A stretch of DNA of 64,000 nt from Paenibacillaceae bacterium (GTDB lineage Bacteria > Bacillota > Clostridia > Lachnospirales > Lachnospiraceae): contig SVDU01000020.1 of NCBI GenBank assembly GCA_015057705.1, forward strand, positions 1 through 64,000, read 5' to 3'. The notes under the pieces were generated by a model that did not search any database, was not told where the DNA came from, and saw only the letters and a list, made by a program, of their open reading frames with translations. The translations under genes and the position numbers were made by a program. Shown here in pieces: positions 52,426 through 61,548 of this stretch. The first letter of the stretch is position 1. Each line of letters begins with the position of its first letter.

Positions 52426-53766
52426 ATGGACTGGAAAAAAGACTTTATATGGGGAACGGCGACTTCATCCTATCAGATAGAAGGGGCAGCTTTTGAGGAT
52501 GGAAAAGGGCTGTCTGTATGGGATGTCTTTGTAAGAGAGAAAGGCAGAATTTTTGAAGGGCATACAGGAGACGTGGCATGTGATCATTACCATCGGATGA
52601 AAGAGGATGTAGCCCTGCTTGCTGAACTTGGGGTAGGGGCTTACCGCTTTTCCGTTTCCTGGCCAAGAATTATGCCTAATGGTACCGGAATTGTCAATGA
52701 AAAGGGGCTTAAATTCTATTCAGATCTGATTGATGAACTGTTAAAGCATCATATTACTCCATATGTTACCTTGTTTCATTGGGATTATCCCAATGAACTG
52801 GAGATGCAGGGCGGATGGTTAAATCCCAGCAGCCCTGATTGGTTTGCCGAATATACAGCAGTTGTAGCAAAAGCATTTGGAAACCGGGTAAAGCATTACA
52901 TTACGTTTAACGAGCCGCAGATATTTACCTGGCTTGGATATGATAGATGCACCCATGCGCCTGGAATCAAATATCCGGTCAGCAGAATCCTTGCCATGTG
53001 CCGGAATATTGCTTTGGCACATGGGAAATCTGTGCAGAAATTACGGGAACTGGTACCAGATTGCCGGGTAGGATATGCACCTACCTGTGGCAATGCTTAC
53101 TGGCCTGTGGAAGAAACTGATTTGCTGGCTGCAAAAGCAAAGGAGCTGCAGGACTCCATAGGAGAGAAAGACTGGATTCATTCTTCCGCATTCTGGAATG
53201 AACTGTTTATAAAAGGAAGATTTCACCGGCAATGTCCTCAATTATTCGGGGAAGACTTACCAGAATTATCCGAAGGGGACCGGCTGCTGATCAGCCAGCC
53301 TCTTGATTTTTGTGGGATGAATCTCTACCAGGGAACCTCTGTTTGTTTATCCGACACAGGTGAGTTAATTCTTGGTAAACTTCCTGCCGGGCATGGGAAG
53401 ACCGGAATGGGCTGGCCCATTACTCCCAAAGCCATGTACTGGGCAGTAAAGAACTTTTACGATACATACCAGTTGCCTTTGTTTATTACAGAGAATGGTA
53501 TGTCAGCCCTGGATGTAATATCCTTAGATGGCGGTGTTCACGATCCATGCAGAATTGATTACCTGGAGCGCCATCTGTCTGAACTGAAGCGCGCAGTATC
53601 AGATGGGGCGAAAGTGGAAGGGTACTTTTTGTGGAGCTTTCTGGACAATTTTGAATGGGAAAAGGGTTATGACGACCGGTTTGGAATTGTTTATGTAGAC
53701 TATGAAACTCAGAGAAGAGTACCAAAGGACAGCTTTTACTGGTACCAGAATATAATCAGATCATAA
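52426..53766 (+). CDS. GH1 beta-glucosidase
   Basis: A 446-residue cytoplasmic GH1 enzyme. The acid/base E163 is in TFNEPQ, and the nucleophile E356 in ITENGM; the N-terminal FIWGTATSSYQIEGA and C-terminal FLWSFLDNFEWEKGY are family hallmarks. No signal peptide is present. It starts seven bases after the permease stop. Together with the GH94 enzyme it gives both a hydrolytic and a phosphorolytic route for imported beta-glucosides. A phospho-beta-glucosidase role is less likely because the cluster uses an ABC importer rather than a PTS. Confidence 0.9.
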   Translation: MDWKKDFIWGTATSSYQIEGAAFEDGKGLSVWDVFVREKGRIFEGHTGDVACDHYHRMKEDVALLAELGVGAYRFSVSWPRIMPNGTGIVNEKGLKFYSDLIDELLKHHITPYVTLFHWDYPNELEMQGGWLNPSSPDWFAEYTAVVAKAFGNRVKHYITFNEPQIFTWLGYDRCTHAPGIKYPVSRILAMCRNIALAHGKSVQKLRELVPDCRVGYAPTCGNAYWPVEETDLLAAKAKELQDSIGEKDWIHSSAFWNELFIKGRFHRQCPQLFGEDLPELSEGDRLLISQPLDFCGMNLYQGTSVCLSDTGELILGKLPAGHGKTGMGWPITPKAMYWAVKNFYDTYQLPLFITENGMSALDVISLDGGVHDPCRIDYLERHLSELKRAVSDGAKVEGYFLWSFLDNFEWEKGYDDRFGIVYVDYETQRRVPKDSFYWYQNIIRS

Positions 53767-53773
53767 TATAATT

Positions 53774-53828
53774 AAAAAGGACCATTGCTCCATATGTGTA
53801 AATCACTTATGGGCAATGGCCTTTTTTA
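53774..53828. terminator. bidirectional intrinsic terminator
   Basis: A stem of about 14 bp with one bulge (53774-53788 with 53813-53827) is flanked by A- and T-runs. It separates the sugar operon from the convergent gene at 53829. Confidence 0.75.
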
Positions 53829-54890
53829 TTACCCCAGTGGGGTGGTCTGTCCGGTTACCTCGTCATATTGAAATCCTACGCTGTTGTCGTTGCAATCACA
53901 TAAATAGGTGGCAACATAGGCTAGCGTACTGTCCGGAAGACGTTTGTAAGTCCGTACCGTGTAGTAGTTCTTTCCTTCGATTTTAGTTATTCCGGGAGAA
54001 GCTATAAACTGATAGGAATCTGCACTTTCTTTAAGCTTTAATTTTTCCTGCCCCTGAGAACGAACTGTGTTCTCTGCCTTTTCAATGGAAGTTTCTGACT
54101 TGGGCTGCTTTTGTATATCGGATATTACTTTTTTCTGCTCATTCCACTGGTTTTTGAAAAAGTCGTTCCAGGATTCGCTGCCTTTGCCTGCTGTTACAGT
54201 CACACTGTCGCCTGCAGTTTCCAGTGTGATAGAGAGGTAGGTCTTGGAGTCGGAAGAAGGACCGGCCAGCTGATAACATTCTGCATTCTCGCTTTTGGTT
54301 TCACTTTCCGTGCTTTCTGCCGTTGTGTTTTCCTTTGTCACATCGATAAAACTTTTCTGGGTTTCCAGGTAATCCTTATAGGTTTTTAAATCGGCTGAGG
54401 CATTCTCCAAATGTACATATTTGTATGTGTCTTTTGCTTCATCTGAAGCGGCTGTATCACCTTCGGAAGCTGCCTTGCCTTCTGCCTCTGTACCAGACTT
54501 TGCGGCATCGCCGGATTCCTTCTTTTCAGCCCCAGATTTTTTTGTCTCCTCTGAGCTTTCCGGAACAGGTGCTGGTTCTTCGTAAGTACGTTCCCCTACA
54601 ATTGTAGTGAAAGAGGAGATGTCCTCATCTTTTGAAAAATAATAATCCGGTGCTTTGGCTACCTTTTCTTTTACCGTATTCTTATTTTTCATGGATAATA
54701 AAATTATGGCTTGCGCGGCGCCGATAATAACAATGAACAGGGCTGCTACCAATAGGATAACGACTCGTTTATTTTTCGGCAATAAAGATTTTTTACCAGT
54801 TTTTGCAGGCTTTTCTTTCTTTACTCTTGCAGCTTTTGTTTTTTTTAGTTTTGTTTTAGGTACTTTTTCTTTCGTTTTCTTTGTAGGCAT
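53829..54890 (-). CDS. membrane-anchored protein with Lys-rich tail, unknown
   Basis: A 353-residue protein of unrecognised family. Residues 1-42 are a highly basic cytoplasmic tail, and residues about 43-67 form one membrane helix (VVILLVAALFIVIIGAAQAI). Residues about 110-155 are a low-complexity Glu/Lys/Ser/Ala linker, and the rest is a soluble external domain (TYLSITLETAGDSVTVTAGK, SYQFIASPGITKIEGKNYYT, VGFQYDEVTGQTTPLG) that looks beta-rich. The layout suggests a cell-envelope protein. The gene stands alone between a terminator and the TetR gene. Confidence 0.65.
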   Translation of the reverse strand: MPTKKTKEKVPKTKLKKTKAARVKKEKPAKTGKKSLLPKNKRVVILLVAALFIVIIGAAQAIILLSMKNKNTVKEKVAKAPDYYFSKDEDISSFTTIVGERTYEEPAPVPESSEETKKSGAEKKESGDAAKSGTEAEGKAASEGDTAASDEAKDTYKYVHLENASADLKTYKDYLETQKSFIDVTKENTTAESTESETKSENAECYQLAGPSSDSKTYLSITLETAGDSVTVTAGKGSESWNDFFKNQWNEQKKVISDIQKQPKSETSIEKAENTVRSQGQEKLKLKESADSYQFIASPGITKIEGKNYYTVRTYKRLPDSTLAYVATYLCDCNDNSVGFQYDEVTGQTTPLG

Positions 54891-55009
54891 AATGATCGTC
54901 CTTATGTAATATTTAATGCAAAAGATTAGATACAGTTACAAAATCTAACTAACCATATATCGGTCAGTACTTATTGAAACATAAGGATTGTCTTATATTT
55001 ATCACACAA

Positions 55010-55591
55010 TTATGCGGTTAAAAGATTTTTTGCAGTTCCCATTATAACTTTATCCACGAATTCTGCAACTTCTTCTTTCGGCTGTTGCATATCGGTATTG
55101 AGCCACTGTTTAAAAACTCCGGTAAGTCCGTAGGTTATGAATTCCAGAAAATAGTTTAAGGTTACATCCTTTGCGTTGGGGTATTGCTCTTTGATAATGG
55201 CAGTTCCGTTTTTTAAGATAAGAGTATGGAAGCGATTAACAAAATCATTGGATGAACTATTCTCAAAAAGGATTTTACATATCTTTTTGTTTTCTTCAAT
55301 ATATTGAATGATGGGAATTGTTACTGGCATTAGAGAAGCCTTTTTAAAAGCGTCCCGATAGCCGTTTACCATGTTTTGAAAGTCTCTTAATACTTCTGTT
55401 TCCATTTCCTGCAGAAGACTGTAAGTATCTGCGTAATGGAGATAAAAGGTTCCGCGGTTTAAATCTGCCAGCTCGGTAATATCCTTTACGGATATATTTT
55501 TAAAATCCTTTTTTTCCATAAGTTCAAGAAGACTTTCTTTTAATAATCTTTGAGTTTTTCGTATGCGTCGATCCTGCTTTTGCATGTCCAT
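55010..55591 (-). CDS. TetR/AcrR family regulator
   Basis: A 193-residue TetR protein (ISVKDITELADLNRGTFYLH is the recognition region) with a C-terminal domain like that of the DhaS/AcrR-type TetR_C_8 group. It begins behind GGGGGAGG. It is divergent from the MMPL operon, whose promoter lies 127-155 bases away, so it is the likely repressor of that operon. Confidence 0.85.
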   Translation of the reverse strand: MDMQKQDRRIRKTQRLLKESLLELMEKKDFKNISVKDITELADLNRGTFYLHYADTYSLLQEMETEVLRDFQNMVNGYRDAFKKASLMPVTIPIIQYIEENKKICKILFENSSSNDFVNRFHTLILKNGTAIIKEQYPNAKDVTLNYFLEFITYGLTGVFKQWLNTDMQQPKEEVAEFVDKVIMGTAKNLLTA

Positions 55592-55717
55592 ACAATTCCT
55601 CCCCCTCGCGCTTTGAGGCGCCTTTTGATTTTGATTGACGAAATTCTAAATGGTGTTGAGTATTATGCTGGAAAATATTCAGTGATTATTAATAGATGTA
55701 TCAAAATAGATTGATTA

Positions 55718-55746
55718 TTGAATGTTATGTACACTAGTATTATAAT
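55718..55746 (+). promoter_or_regulatory. promoter of the MMPL operon
   Basis: TTGAAT (55718-55723) and TATAAT (55741-55746) are 17 bases apart. A 10-bp palindrome TATTATAATA (55738-55747) covers the -10 and could be part of a TetR operator. Confidence 0.55.
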
Positions 55747-55811
55747 ATACACGTGTTCAAAAGTCAATAAAGTATCCATTAGTAGATTAACGATTATAAA
55801 TGGAGGGGGAT

Positions 55812-57995
55812 ATGGAAAAGAATAGAAGTTTTTTTGACAAATTTGTTCATTTCGTTGTATTTAAAGGAAAATTGATTGAGAGTGTTTTTTTTGCAGGGAC
55901 CATAATCTGCGCAGTGTGCTTTCCTTTTGTGAAAGTCAACTATGATTTAAGTAAGTATCTTCCGCAGTTTGCCCAGACGAAACAGGCTTTGGATGTGATG
56001 GAGGATGAGTTCGGATACCCTGGCATGGCCCGGATTATGGTAAAGAACGTAAGCCTTCAGGAAGCGAAACGGATCAGGAGTAAAATCTCAGATCTGGAGG
56101 GCGTGGATGTGGTAATAGGACCTGATCTTACAACAGATGTATACATGGGAGCTTCCTTTGCAAATGAGGGACTGACGGATATGTCTTCACTTGATTCCTT
56201 CTCTATGAATAACTATTACCGTAATGGAAATGCACTGATGGATGTGATTTTTAAAAAAGGAGATGACAATCCGCTTACCCGTTCCGGTATAAAGGAAATA
56301 TACCGTATTGTTGGAAAGGATCGAGGGTGTTTTGCCGGAAGCGCAATATCAAGTAAAGAGAGGGAGGAATCAATTACACATGAGATAACCATAGCCATTG
56401 GTATGGCACTGGTTATTATCTGGCTGATACTGGCGCTTACGACCACATCCTGGATGGAACCATTTTTATTTATTTTAATTATGATAATTGCAATTATACT
56501 GAATATGGGATCTAATCTGATGTTTGGTACAATATCATTTTTTACATTTTCAACAGCGGCTATTTTGCAGCTGGCGGTTTCTATGGATTATTCAATCTTT
56601 CTCTTACATACGTTTACTGCCATTAAAAAAACGGGAGTAGAAATACATAAAGCCATGGAAATGGCGGTGAAGGAATCCTGCAGTTCTATTCTGGCCAGCG
56701 GAGCAACTACGATTGTTGGATTTATAGTCATCGCATTTATGCGTTTTACCATTGGCCGTGATGTGGGGTTTGTTTTGACAAAGGGAATTCTCTGCAGCCT
56801 TGCAACCGTACTTTTTCTGATGCCGACCCTGATCCTGCATTTTGATAATATGATAGAGAAAACGGCCCATAAACCCTTCGTACCACCCTTTGACCGGTTT
56901 GCAAAGCTGATGAACAGGTTAAGAAAACCTGTGTTTATTATAGCAATGATCCTGGCTGTTCCCTGTTACTTTGGTCAAAACATGAATGCCTTTTACTATG
57001 GCGATGATGCCATCGGCGCTGGCCCGGGAACAAGAGTCTATGAAGATACCAGAAAAATCAATGAGGAGTTTGGAAAATCCAATATGATAATCGGGATTGT
57101 GCCAAATGGTTCGGTCGTAACGGAAAGACAACTAACAGATGCGTTGGAGGATCTGGATTTTGTTAATTACGCCATTTCCATGTCAGGTACAATACCCAGA
57201 GGAATTCCGGAAAGTTTTCTTCCGGATAAGGTGAGCAAGCAGTTGAGAAGCAGCCGGTATGCCAGATTTTTAATATCCATGAATACGGTTCAGGAAAGCC
57301 AGTATGCCTTTGACTGCAGCCAGAAGCTTGAGAATGTAATACGAGAATTTTACCCTGATGATGCTTATGTGATTGGTATGACTCCCACAACCATTGATAT
57401 CCGTGATATCCTCACAGATGATTATAATAAGGTATCGCTCCTTTCACTTGCGGGGGTTGCGCTTGTGGTATTAGTAACATTTCAGGCGGTTCTGGTGCCG
57501 ATTCTTGTTATTATCCCCATTGAGGTGGCAATCTACTTGAATATGACTTTGCCTTACGTTATGGGAGATAGTATGGTTTATATTGGCTATATTATCGTCA
57601 GCTGCCTTCAGCTGGGTGCCACCATTGACTACTCCATATTGATGACCAACAATTATCTAGGGTTTAGAAAAACCATGAATAATACAGATTCAGCAATGGC
57701 GGCTATTTCAAAGAGCACCTTATCCATTCTCACTTCAGGTGGCATTCTGACAGTGGTGGGATATCTTCTGTTTTTTACTTCCTCCATTCAGGCGATCTCC
57801 CAGGTGGGAAGGCTTGTGGGCAGAGGGGCATTACTTAGTATGATATTAGTATTATCTCTGTTACCGGCACTTCTTAGTTTGTTTGATAAACAGATCCAAA
57901 AACAGCAGGAACGCTCCATAAAACGAAAAGAAAGGCGTCGCTTAAAATATACAAAAGTGAGAGGAACGTTAAAAGGAGGGGATGTAAATGAATAA
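55812..57995 (+). CDS. MMPL/RND-superfamily transporter
   Basis: A 727-residue RND-superfamily transporter with the duplicated layout: one helix, an external loop (about 45-195), five helices, then the same again. Predicted helices number twelve. Conserved-looking intramembrane acidic motifs are in QLAVSMDYSIFLLHTF and QLGATIDYSILMTNNY. Related transporters move lipids, siderophores or drugs. The ATG at 55812 follows GGAGGGGG. It overlaps the next gene by eight bases, and the TetR protein encoded divergently is its likely repressor. Confidence 0.85.
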   Translation: MEKNRSFFDKFVHFVVFKGKLIESVFFAGTIICAVCFPFVKVNYDLSKYLPQFAQTKQALDVMEDEFGYPGMARIMVKNVSLQEAKRIRSKISDLEGVDVVIGPDLTTDVYMGASFANEGLTDMSSLDSFSMNNYYRNGNALMDVIFKKGDDNPLTRSGIKEIYRIVGKDRGCFAGSAISSKEREESITHEITIAIGMALVIIWLILALTTTSWMEPFLFILIMIIAIILNMGSNLMFGTISFFTFSTAAILQLAVSMDYSIFLLHTFTAIKKTGVEIHKAMEMAVKESCSSILASGATTIVGFIVIAFMRFTIGRDVGFVLTKGILCSLATVLFLMPTLILHFDNMIEKTAHKPFVPPFDRFAKLMNRLRKPVFIIAMILAVPCYFGQNMNAFYYGDDAIGAGPGTRVYEDTRKINEEFGKSNMIIGIVPNGSVVTERQLTDALEDLDFVNYAISMSGTIPRGIPESFLPDKVSKQLRSSRYARFLISMNTVQESQYAFDCSQKLENVIREFYPDDAYVIGMTPTTIDIRDILTDDYNKVSLLSLAGVALVVLVTFQAVLVPILVIIPIEVAIYLNMTLPYVMGDSMVYIGYIIVSCLQLGATIDYSILMTNNYLGFRKTMNNTDSAMAAISKSTLSILTSGGILTVVGYLLFFTSSIQAISQVGRLVGRGALLSMILVLSLLPALLSLFDKQIQKQQERSIKRKERRRLKYTKVRGTLKGGDVNE

Positions 57996-60237
57996 GCATA
58001 AAAAAATATTATCCATAGGGCTGGCTGCTGTTTTTTCTATGCAGTCTGTACTGATGCCGCTGGCATCGCAGGTTCAGCCTCCATACGATGAAACTCTTTA
58101 TGTAACAATGGATCCCTATGGTGAAATAAAAGAAAGCAGTATTGTAAAGATTTATAAAACAGATGGAAATGAATCACTGGTGGATTATGGAAATTATGAA
58201 AAGGTTATTAATCTGACTGATCATTCTCAGCCAGTAATCGGAGAAGACGGGTCGGTTACGTTTACTCCGGAAGCAGGAGAGAAGAGGTTTTATTTTGAGG
58301 GGCAGACAAAGACAGAAAAAAAAGAACTGCCCTGGGATATTACAGTCAGTTACAGGCTTAACGGAGTAGAGAAAAAAGCAGAGGAACTGGCGGGTGAAAA
58401 AGGTCTGGTAGAAGTAAATGTGGATCTTAAGCCCAATGAAGGACTTTCGGATTTTTACAAAAATAATATGACATTGATGGGCAGTGTTGTGGTAGATATG
58501 GATAAAAACTTAAGTCTGGAAGCAGAAGGCGCTCAGGTACAGACGGTTGGTAATTTAAGCACGGTTGTTTTCTTTGCGCTTCCAGGCGAAGACGGACATT
58601 ATTCCATCCGCATCGGAACAGATGATTTTAAATTTTCCGGCGTTGTTTTTGCCATGGTTCCGCTGACAGTGAGCCAGCTTGACAAAGTTAAAGATCTGCG
58701 GGAAGCAAAGGAAACCATGGAAGATTCCGCTGATGCAATCAGTGACAGCCTTAATGTAGTGCTAAATACCATGGATCAGATGAAGAACAGTATTGACAAC
58801 ACATCGGATGGAATCAGAGGTCTTGATAAAACCAGACAGATTGTCGCGGATTCCAAAGGAACGGTTTATCAAAACGCCGATGATGCCCTTACTGCACTGG
58901 ATGGACTGTCTCAGACAATGCGGCCGTTTTACAATCACACGGAGAATGCCAAGACAGCGTTAAATGATTTAAGAGGCCAGACCAATCACCTGACTGAAAT
59001 CCTTAGTGATCTTACTCCGGATTTAAACGATCTTCAGGAAGGAGTAAGAGATTTAAGAGATGAACTGAAGGAATTGCAGAAACTGGTAAATTCTCCGGAA
59101 ACAGGAATGAAGACCCAGATGGTTTTAAAGCAGCTTGATAAAACACAGGACCATTTAAACACACTGACAAACCAACAGCAGACACTGGCTAAGGAGCTGG
59201 AACAGCTGGCAAAGATACTCCCCCAGATGGTGTCTTTAAGCGGCTCACTAAGCGTTTCGGCACAGGCACTTGAAGATGAGGATCTGGAAGACTTACTTGA
59301 GGATATCAAGGCAGAAGATCTGGCAGACAGTGACGAGATTTCCTCATATTTATTTAATGAGAAAGGCTATTCTGTTACAGAAATCAATACATTAACCAAT
59401 TATTTATCCTCTGCACTGGGAGCCGAAAATATTGCTTCCCCCAGTTCTGCAACAAATGCTGCAACAAAGGCTGCCATGCAGGCAGCAGCGCCACTGGCAC
59501 AGCTTCTGCCCCAGCTGGCAGGAAGCGGGGCAGGACTCTCCGACGATATGTCAAAGTTCCTTGGATTGACAAAAGCACTTCTTGGTGACCTTTATGCGGA
59601 AGGAAACCATATTAACGGGGCAACAGGCGGGGTAATAAAAACCACGGATGCCGTTGGGAAACTTTGTGATACTGCAGATGATCTGATTGGAAATGCAGAA
59701 GAACTCAATGGAATTTTAAACCGTCATCATGATGAGATGCTTAATACGCTGACTGATATGGGGAAAATGACAGACAGTGCATCAAGGAGTATTGATTCCA
59801 TGGATGTATTCTTCCGTTCTCTGGAGAGTCAGTTAAAGACGGTGGGAAACTCGTTAAACGGCAGTACACAAAAGACGTTAAATGGGCTGGCTGATACCCT
59901 GGATATTGCAGGAAACGGACTTGATCAGACTGAAGTTCTAAGAAATGCTAAGGATACAATTAAAAATATGATTGATGATAAGTGGGATGAATATACCACA
60001 GAGGATACAACCCTGTTAAATATCGATTTAGAAGCAAAGCCGGTTTCCATGACGTCGGTAAAGAACCCATCACCAAAGAGCATTCAGATCATACTGAGAA
60101 CAGGGGAAATTAAACAGGACGAAGAAGACAGGGACAGTAAAGTAGATGAAGATTTTCATCCCGATGGTAATGTGCTAACCCGCATAGGAAATATTTTTAA
60201 CAAAATTTTCGGATTTTTTACTTCTATATTTAAATAG
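57988..60237 (+). CDS. large secreted coiled-coil protein paired with MMPL transporter
   Basis: A 749-residue protein with an N-terminal signal (KKILSIGLAAVFSMQSVLMP). A beta-rich part (about 30-225) includes WDITVSYRLNGVEKKAEELA. A very long helical and coiled-coil segment (about 235-650) is rich in Asp, Leu, Thr and Gln, and the C-terminal tail is hydrophobic-amphipathic (VLTRIGNIFNKIFGFFTSIF). It resembles the external part of YhgE/Pip-type proteins. Translational overlap with the MMPL gene implies a joint complex, perhaps an extracytoplasmic adaptor anchored at both ends. The function is not established. Confidence 0.75.
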   Translation: MNKHKKILSIGLAAVFSMQSVLMPLASQVQPPYDETLYVTMDPYGEIKESSIVKIYKTDGNESLVDYGNYEKVINLTDHSQPVIGEDGSVTFTPEAGEKRFYFEGQTKTEKKELPWDITVSYRLNGVEKKAEELAGEKGLVEVNVDLKPNEGLSDFYKNNMTLMGSVVVDMDKNLSLEAEGAQVQTVGNLSTVVFFALPGEDGHYSIRIGTDDFKFSGVVFAMVPLTVSQLDKVKDLREAKETMEDSADAISDSLNVVLNTMDQMKNSIDNTSDGIRGLDKTRQIVADSKGTVYQNADDALTALDGLSQTMRPFYNHTENAKTALNDLRGQTNHLTEILSDLTPDLNDLQEGVRDLRDELKELQKLVNSPETGMKTQMVLKQLDKTQDHLNTLTNQQQTLAKELEQLAKILPQMVSLSGSLSVSAQALEDEDLEDLLEDIKAEDLADSDEISSYLFNEKGYSVTEINTLTNYLSSALGAENIASPSSATNAATKAAMQAAAPLAQLLPQLAGSGAGLSDDMSKFLGLTKALLGDLYAEGNHINGATGGVIKTTDAVGKLCDTADDLIGNAEELNGILNRHHDEMLNTLTDMGKMTDSASRSIDSMDVFFRSLESQLKTVGNSLNGSTQKTLNGLADTLDIAGNGLDQTEVLRNAKDTIKNMIDDKWDEYTTEDTTLLNIDLEAKPVSMTSVKNPSPKSIQIILRTGEIKQDEEDRDSKVDEDFHPDGNVLTRIGNIFNKIFGFFTSIFK

Positions 60238-60280
60238 AAGAAATCAAGATAAAAATCATAGGTTTTTAAGAAATTCTACA

Positions 60281-60309
60281 TTGTTATTTTTTGATTTCCT
60301 GCTTATAAT
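60281..60309 (+). promoter_or_regulatory. galE promoter
   Basis: TTGTTA (60281-60286) and TATAAT (60304-60309) are 17 bases apart, 33 bases before the galE start. Confidence 0.65.
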
Positions 60310-60341
60310 AGTTTCAGGACATTTAAAAGGAGGAAGTTAAC

Positions 60342-61361
60342 ATGGCGATATTAGTGACCGGTGGTGCTGGATACATAGGAAGTCATACCTGCGTAGAGCT
60401 GCTGAATGCCGGCTTAGAGGTAGTGGTAGTTGACAATCTGTGCAATTCCAGCAGGGAATCCATGAATCGTGTTATGGAAATAACAGGAAAAAAACTGAAT
60501 TTTTATGAGGCTGATTTATTGGACCAGGAAGCGCTGGACCAGATTTTTAATAAAGAGACGATTGATGGCGTCATTCATTTTGCAGGGCTGAAGGCGGTTG
60601 GTGAATCAGTTTATAAGCCTCTTGAATATTATCATAATAACATTACAGGAACGTTAGTACTCTGTGATGTTATGAGAAAGCACGGAGTGAAGAATATTGT
60701 GTTTAGTTCTTCTGCTACCGTTTATGGAGATCCTGAATTCGTGCCCATTACAGAAGAATGTCCCAAGGGAGAAATCACAAATCCATATGGAAGAACCAAG
60801 GGAATGTTAGAACAGATGCTGACGGATTTAAATACCGCAGATCCAGAGTGGAATGTTATGTTATTACGTTACTTCAACCCCATCGGCGCTCATGAATCCG
60901 GCCGGATCGGAGAAGATCCAAAAGGCATTCCTAACAATCTTCTTCCTTATATTACTCAGGTAGCGGTAGGAAAACTGGAACGCCTGGGAGTGTTTGGAAA
61001 GGATTACGATACTCCGGATGGAACCTGTGTCCGTGACTACATTCATGTTGTTGACCTGGCATTAGGCCATGTGAAGGCATTAAAAGCCATGTCAAGGCAG
61101 TCAGGCGGAGTACGGGTTTATAATTTGGGAACAGGAATCGGATATAGTGTTCTGGATGTGATCGGCGCATTTGAAAAAGCAAATAATTTAAAGATTCCAT
61201 ATACGATTATGGATCGCAGAGCAGGAGATATTCCCACATGCTATGCTGACCCTTCCAAAGCAGAGAAGGAGCTTGGCTGGAAGGCAGAGCGGGGAATTAT
61301 TGAGATGTGCCGTGATTCCTGGAACTGGCAGAAGAATAATCCAGGTGGATTTGAAAAATAA
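60342..61361 (+). CDS. galE: UDP-glucose 4-epimerase
   Basis: A 339-residue extended SDR enzyme that interconverts UDP-glucose and UDP-galactose with bound NAD+. The dinucleotide motif is GGAGYIGSH at residues 7-15, the serine block [10 protein letters not shown] is near 124, and the YxxxK pair lies in NPYGRTKG. The C-terminal [20 protein letters not shown] is typical of GalE. The length is normal. It is monocistronic with its own promoter and terminator. Confidence 0.93.
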   Translation: MAILVTGGAGYIGSHTCVELLNAGLEVVVVDNLCNSSRESMNRVMEITGKKLNFYEADLLDQEALDQIFNKETIDGVIHFAGLKAVGESVYKPLEYYHNNITGTLVLCDVMRKHGVKNIVFSSSATVYGDPEFVPITEECPKGEITNPYGRTKGMLEQMLTDLNTADPEWNVMLLRYFNPIGAHESGRIGEDPKGIPNNLLPYITQVAVGKLERLGVFGKDYDTPDGTCVRDYIHVVDLALGHVKALKAMSRQSGGVRVYNLGTGIGYSVLDVIGAFEKANNLKIPYTIMDRRAGDIPTCYADPSKAEKELGWKAERGIIEMCRDSWNWQKNNPGGFEK

Positions 61362-61391
61362 GTTTAAATAATGGGCTTAATCAGCAGATAG

Positions 61392-61416
61392 AGACGGGGA
61401 ACTTCGCCGTCTTTTT
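61392..61416 (+). terminator. intrinsic terminator of galE
   Basis: AGACGG (61392-61397) pairs with CCGTCT (61407-61412) around a nine-base loop, followed by a T-run. Confidence 0.7.
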
Positions 61417-61524
61417 CTGTTACCTGTTACCTGTATGAAGTAAGAACAGAAATTACCAGAAAAAGAAAACATATATTCGGTAAGTACTTGAAATAATTTA
61501 GAATATATGATAATATTCATGGTA

Positions 61525-61538
61525 AGAACAAATGTTCG
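61525..61538. promoter_or_regulatory. LexA (SOS) box
   Basis: AGAACAAATGTTCG matches the Gram-positive LexA consensus CGAACRNRYGTTYG at nearly every defined position; GAAC-N4-GTTC is a perfect dyad. It lies ten bases before the start codon of the radical SAM repair gene and predicts DNA-damage induction of the operon. Confidence 0.7.
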
Positions 61539-61548
61539 AGGTGAAGAG

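Noticed and set aside
54111-54909. Open frames on the plus strand across the Lys-rich membrane protein
   Set aside because: They mirror the low-complexity regions (Phe/Leu/Cys-rich shadows of Lys/Glu/Ser codons).
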